Part shown: positions 6,052 through 8,159 of the stretch, piece after piece
How positions within the stretch are numbered: position 1 is the stretch's first letter
Layout: each line of letters opens with the position of its first letter
Position numbers and translations under genes: made by a program
Assembly (NCBI GenBank): GCA_946481585.1
Contig: CAMLOF010000133.1
Location: 1-8,159, forward strand
Direction: 5' to 3'
Source of the DNA: an uncultured Macromonas sp.
Lineage (GTDB): Bacteria; Pseudomonadota; Gammaproteobacteria; Burkholderiales; Burkholderiaceae
Length of the DNA stretch: 8,159 nucleotides
Notes under the pieces: model-generated
What the model saw: the letters and a program-made list of their open reading frames with translations, nothing else
Databases searched by the model: none
What the model was told of the DNA's origin: nothing

Positions 6052-6978
6052 TCAGGATTGCAGCAGGGCCTGCTGCACCACATCGTGCGTCAGCGTCGGC
6101 ACAAAGGTTTCAATGAAACCATAGGCAAACCCCGGCAGCCAATGGCTTTTGGCAATGCCCAGGCGTGTCAGGTTGATGGGGAACAGGTGGCCAGCGTCCA
6201 GCATGCCCAAGTGCTGGTCGCGCTCCTCGTCCAGGGCGATGGACGCGACGATACCCACGCCCATCTCCAGTTCCACGTAAGTCTTGATGACGTCCGCGTC
6301 CATGGCCGTCAGCACCACTTCGGGGTGCAGGCCTGCTGTGGCGAAGGCATTGTCGATATGGGAACGCCCGGTGTAGCCCACCTCGTAAGTGATGATGGGG
6401 AAACGCACCAGGTCTTGCAACGTCACCTCGCGGCCCAGTTCAAGCAGCGGGTGCGCTTTCGGCACCACGATGCTGTGCGACCAGCGGTAGCAGGGCAGTG
6501 TCACCAGCTGCTCGTATTCGGCCAGCGCTTCGGTGGCCACGCCAATGTCTGCCTCGCCAGACAGCAGCATCTCGGCCACCTGCTTGGGTGAGCCTTGGTG
6601 CAGGTGCAGGGTCACCTTCGGGTAACGCTTGCGGAAGTCCTTCACCACATGGGGCAGGGCGTACCGTGCCTGCGAGTGCGTGGCGGCAATCGAAAGCCTG
6701 CCTTCCTCGCGCCCCTGCAAGTCTTGCCCGGCGCGGCGCAGGTTGTCGCTTTCCTGCAGCACCCGCTCCACGATGGGCAGCAGCGTCTTGCCCGCCGTGG
6801 TCAGGCCCAGCAGGCGCTTGCCGGAACGCACGAACAGTTCCACGCCCAGTTCCTCTTCCAACTCCCGCACCTGGCGGCTCACGCCGGGTTGGGATGTGTG
6901 AAGGGCCAGGGCAACTTCGGTCAAATTGAAGCCGCAGCGCACGGCCTCGCGCACGGAGCGCAGTTGCTGAAAATTCAT
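6052..6978 (-). CDS. LysR-type regulator of the CysB/Cbl/SsuR group
   Basis: This 308-residue DNA-binding regulator is the likely sulfur-responsive controller of the region. The N-terminus MNFQQLRSVREAV aligns with CysB (MKLQQLRYI...), followed by a helix-turn-helix at about 18-38 containing TSQPGVSRQV. In the effector domain ATHSQARYALP (99-109) matches the CysB loop that binds sulfate or O-acetylserine-related signals (THTQARYALP in CysB, so one Thr is Ser102), and GYTGRSHIDNAF (201-212) matches the second ligand loop. CysB has about 324 residues and Cbl 316. The start at 6978 was preferred over an ATG at 7029, because the extension is poorly conserved in type and would be encoded through a strong hairpin; the ribosome site is weak (GAG at 6985-6987). 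Whether it is an orthologue of Cbl, SsuR or CysB cannot be settled here. Confidence 0.92.
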   Translation of the reverse strand: MNFQQLRSVREAVRCGFNLTEVALALHTSQPGVSRQVRELEEELGVELFVRSGKRLLGLTTAGKTLLPIVERVLQESDNLRRAGQDLQGREEGRLSIAATHSQARYALPHVVKDFRKRYPKVTLHLHQGSPKQVAEMLLSGEADIGVATEALAEYEQLVTLPCYRWSHSIVVPKAHPLLELGREVTLQDLVRFPIITYEVGYTGRSHIDNAFATAGLHPEVVLTAMDADVIKTYVELEMGVGIVASIALDEERDQHLGMLDAGHLFPINLTRLGIAKSHWLPGFAYGFIETFVPTLTHDVVQQALLQS

Positions 6979-6998
6979 GAAACGCTCGTGTAAACAGG

Positions 6999-7021
6999 CA
7001 TGCGGCCCGCAGGGCCGCATG
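6999..7021 (-). terminator. GC-rich hairpin between ssuF and the LysR gene, possible terminator or attenuator
   Basis: CATGCGGCCC and GGGCCGCATG form a perfect 10-bp stem around a 3-nt loop. It starts 20 bp after the ssuF stop and ends 20 bp before the regulator ATG. On the minus strand it is followed only by CCTGTTTAC, not a true T tract, so it may attenuate rather than fully stop read-through into the regulator gene, or block 3' exonucleases on the ssuF message. Confidence 0.5.
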
Positions 7022-7041
7022 ACCATCAAAAACAGAAATGC

Positions 7042-7257
7042 TCAGATCTTGGCGAGAGAGACCTCGGTGGATTTCACCAGGGCCACCACGTCAGAACCGA
7101 TTTTCAGCTCCAGCGCGTCCACCGAGCGGGTGGTGATGACGGATGTGACGATGCCCCATGGCGTTTCCACATCGATTTCGGAGACCACATCTCCCCGGAT
7201 GATTTCTTTGACTTTGCCCTTGAACTGGTTGCGGACATTGATGGCTTGGATGGACAT
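7042..7257 (-). CDS. ssuF: SsuF-like molbindin, single Mop/TOBE domain
   Basis: This 71-residue protein is a single Mop/TOBE domain. MSIQAINVRNQFKGKV at the N-terminus and VALVKSTEVSLAKI at the C-terminus are the classic molbindin signatures (compare SARNQLKGKV and IKSTDV in clostridial Mop). Molbindins assemble into small rings that hold oxyanions such as molybdate. In Pseudomonas putida S-313 a protein of this type, SsuF, is the last gene of ssuEADCBF and is needed for growth on organosulfur compounds; its biochemical role is unclear. Here it lies near ssuE in the same orientation, which supports the ssuF name over a molybdenum-storage role. GAGGA (7265-7269) lies 7 nt before the ATG. It has no Cys and no internal Met. 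No molybdenum transport or cofactor genes are in view. Confidence 0.85.
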   Translation of the reverse strand: MSIQAINVRNQFKGKVKEIIRGDVVSEIDVETPWGIVTSVITTRSVDALELKIGSDVVALVKSTEVSLAKI

Positions 7258-7289
7258 GACAGTTTCCTCGGTTGGGTTGAAAAGAGAAT

Positions 7290-7454
7290 TCAGAACAGGG
7301 CAAGCGCCCGCAGCAACATCAGCACCCCGGACACCAGCGCACAGACGCCCACCAGGATGTACACCGCCGTCTCCAGCGGCTCCATCTTTTCCGACTGTGG
7401 CGCGTCGAGTCCGTGGCGGCTAAGGTGGTTGGGAATGTCGTCGTGCAGGTTCAT
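7290..7454 (-). CDS. Small single-pass membrane protein, function unknown
   Basis: I do not recognise this 54-residue protein. It has a polar N-terminal half rich in His and Asp (MNLHDDIPNHLSRHGLDAPQ) and one strongly hydrophobic helix at about 30-53 that reaches almost to the C-terminus. By the positive-inside rule the orientation is ambiguous. The ATG at 7454 has GAGGA (7463-7467) at 8-nt spacing, 22 bp after the ssuE stop, and ssuF begins 32 bp after its own stop, so it looks like a real co-transcribed gene. The frame continues to an ATG at 7502, but that would overlap ssuE and has no better ribosome site. Unlike its neighbours it contains a Cys (in VGVCALV) and two internal Met. Confidence 0.65.
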   Translation of the reverse strand: MNLHDDIPNHLSRHGLDAPQSEKMEPLETAVYILVGVCALVSGVLMLLRALALF

Positions 7455-7476
7455 GGGAGAAGTCCTCGTGACGAGT

Positions 7477-8073
7477 TCACACGCTGTAGAGAGCGGCAGC
7501 AAAGGGCACGGGCTCGAACACCGTTGCCACTGGCGGGCGCAGGCCCTCGGCCAGCAATGCAGTCACGGCATCGTCCAGCCGCTGATCGATGTCGGCACCA
7601 GGCAGGTAGATGCCGTCATCGGTCTTGGGTATCTGCGCGTCGGTGGCGTACACCCCAGGCAGGATGTGCCGCGCCCCCAGCGACTGCAGCACCGGCCTAA
7701 GCGCGTAGTCCAGCGCAAGCATGTGGTGCGGGCTGCCGCCGGTAGCCAGCGGCAGCACCGCCTTGCCTTTGAGCGCGGTCTGGGGCAGCAGGTCGAGAAA
7801 GACCTTCAGCACACCGCTGTAAGCCGCCTTGTAGACCGGCGTGGCAATGACCAATGCATCGGCGCTTTCAACCTGTGCGATTGCGCGAATGATGCTTTTG
7901 TGGCCCCAGTCTGCCAGCAGCAAGGCTTGTGGCGACAAGTCGCGAATGTGCAGGCGGTCAACAAGCAGGCGGCGCGGATCGGTTTTGCGGCGCAGCCTTT
8001 GTGCCACGCCATCCAGCAGCGCGGCGGAGCGGGACTGCTCAGACGGACTGCCTGCGATCAGGAGAATGCTCAT
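7477..8073 (-). CDS. ssuE: NAD(P)H-dependent FMN reductase SsuE
   Basis: This 198-residue flavodoxin-fold reductase makes FMNH2 for two-component monooxygenases. The N-terminus MSILLIAGSPSEQSRSAALL holds the flavin-phosphate loop (GSPSEQSRS, 8-16). ATPVYKAAYSGVLKVFLDLLP (77-97) and KGKAVLPLATGGSPHHMLALDYALRPVL (102-129) are nearly the E. coli SsuE sequence (191 residues). Tyr123 in LDYALRP corresponds to the pi-helix Tyr that marks SsuE-type reductases working with a partner monooxygenase. AAGGAG (8080-8085) lies 6 nt before the ATG, and the gene begins 26 bp after the sbp stop with no hairpin between, so read-through from sbp is likely. No ssuD is in the window; the monooxygenase at 4645-5997 is a possible client. 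It has one internal Met and no Cys. Confidence 0.95.
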   Translation of the reverse strand: MSILLIAGSPSEQSRSAALLDGVAQRLRRKTDPRRLLVDRLHIRDLSPQALLLADWGHKSIIRAIAQVESADALVIATPVYKAAYSGVLKVFLDLLPQTALKGKAVLPLATGGSPHHMLALDYALRPVLQSLGARHILPGVYATDAQIPKTDDGIYLPGADIDQRLDDAVTALLAEGLRPPVATVFEPVPFAAALYSV

Positions 8074-8099
8074 GGCTGGCTCCTTGGGGTGACAGACGT

Positions 8100-8159
8100 T
8101 TATTTCTTGGTGTAGATCTGGTCAAACGTGCCGCCGTCCGCAAAGTGGACCTTGGTTGC
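8100..8159 (-). CDS. sbp: Sulfate-binding protein Sbp, C-terminal fragment
   Basis: Only the last 19 codons and the TAA stop (8100-8102) are in the window. They read ATKVHFADGGTFDQIYTKK. HFA(D/N)GGTFDQI is the characteristic end of periplasmic sulfate-binding proteins of the Sbp/CysP family, as remembered from E. coli Sbp. The protein would deliver sulfate or thiosulfate to a CysTWA-type importer, whose genes are not visible. The position just before ssuE suggests a shared transcript. The short length limits certainty. Confidence 0.72.
   Translation of the reverse strand, partial: ATKVHFADGGTFDQIYTKK

Noticed and set aside
6979..7029. Longer regulator starting at the ATG at 7029
   Set aside because: The added residues are read through a perfect hairpin and do not resemble the start of CysB-family proteins, whereas MNFQQL at 6978 aligns directly with the family N-terminus.
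7000..8115. A 371-codon open frame on the plus strand opposite ssuF, the small gene and ssuE
   Set aside because: It spans three minus-strand genes with good ribosome sites and recognised products, begins inside the hairpin and shows no protein-like domain.
1..8159. Search for mobile elements, attachment sites, CRISPR repeats, tRNA genes or riboswitches
   Set aside because: No transposase or integrase frames, no regularly spaced repeats, no cloverleaf or known riboswitch pattern seen, and composition looks even across the window.

Overview
The window looks like an organosulfur scavenging region from a GC-rich (roughly 60-65% by eye) betaproteobacterium, most likely Burkholderiales and perhaps Comamonadaceae-like. 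The organism call is an inference from base composition, codon use and gene content, because the window holds no rRNA or other phylogenetic marker.

Layout. Positions 1-3512 carry a leftward four-gene ABC importer operon: a periplasmic substrate-binding protein (2433-3512), two paralogous SsuC/TauC-type permeases (1562-2401 and 757-1548), and an SsuB/TauB-type ATPase that runs off the left edge (1-740). A 240-bp divergent control region (3513-3752) separates it from a rightward two-gene oxygenase operon: a TauD-family Fe(II)/2-oxoglutarate dioxygenase (3753-4622) and an NtaA/SnaA/DszA-family FMNH2-dependent monooxygenase (4645-5997). A strong hairpin at 6004-6039 lies between the convergent units. 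The rest is leftward: a CysB/Cbl/SsuR-like LysR regulator (6052-6978), an ssuF-like molbindin (7042-7257), a 54-residue membrane protein (7290-7454), the FMN reductase ssuE (7477-8073), and the last 19 codons of a sulfate-binding protein gene, sbp (8100-8159).

Proposed working (inference). The importer brings in an organosulfur compound such as a sulfonate, sulfate ester or sulfone. The dioxygenase and/or flavin monooxygenase oxidatively release sulfite or sulfate. SsuE is the only flavin reductase in view and could supply FMNH2. SsuF is linked to desulfonation in Pseudomonas putida. The CysB-type regulator probably senses sulfur status and acts at the divergent promoter.

The most notable observations are: near-complete absence of Met and Cys from the mature binding protein, the dioxygenase, SsuE and SsuF; changed taurine-pocket residues in the dioxygenase; a 16-bp imperfect direct repeat 42 bp apart beside a candidate promoter; and an unusual pairing of TauD-like and DszA/NtaA-like enzymes with no SsuD in the window. 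No mobile elements, CRISPR arrays, tRNA or rRNA genes were seen. The only gene-free stretch near 300 bases is the 240-bp divergent region, which is annotated in detail.
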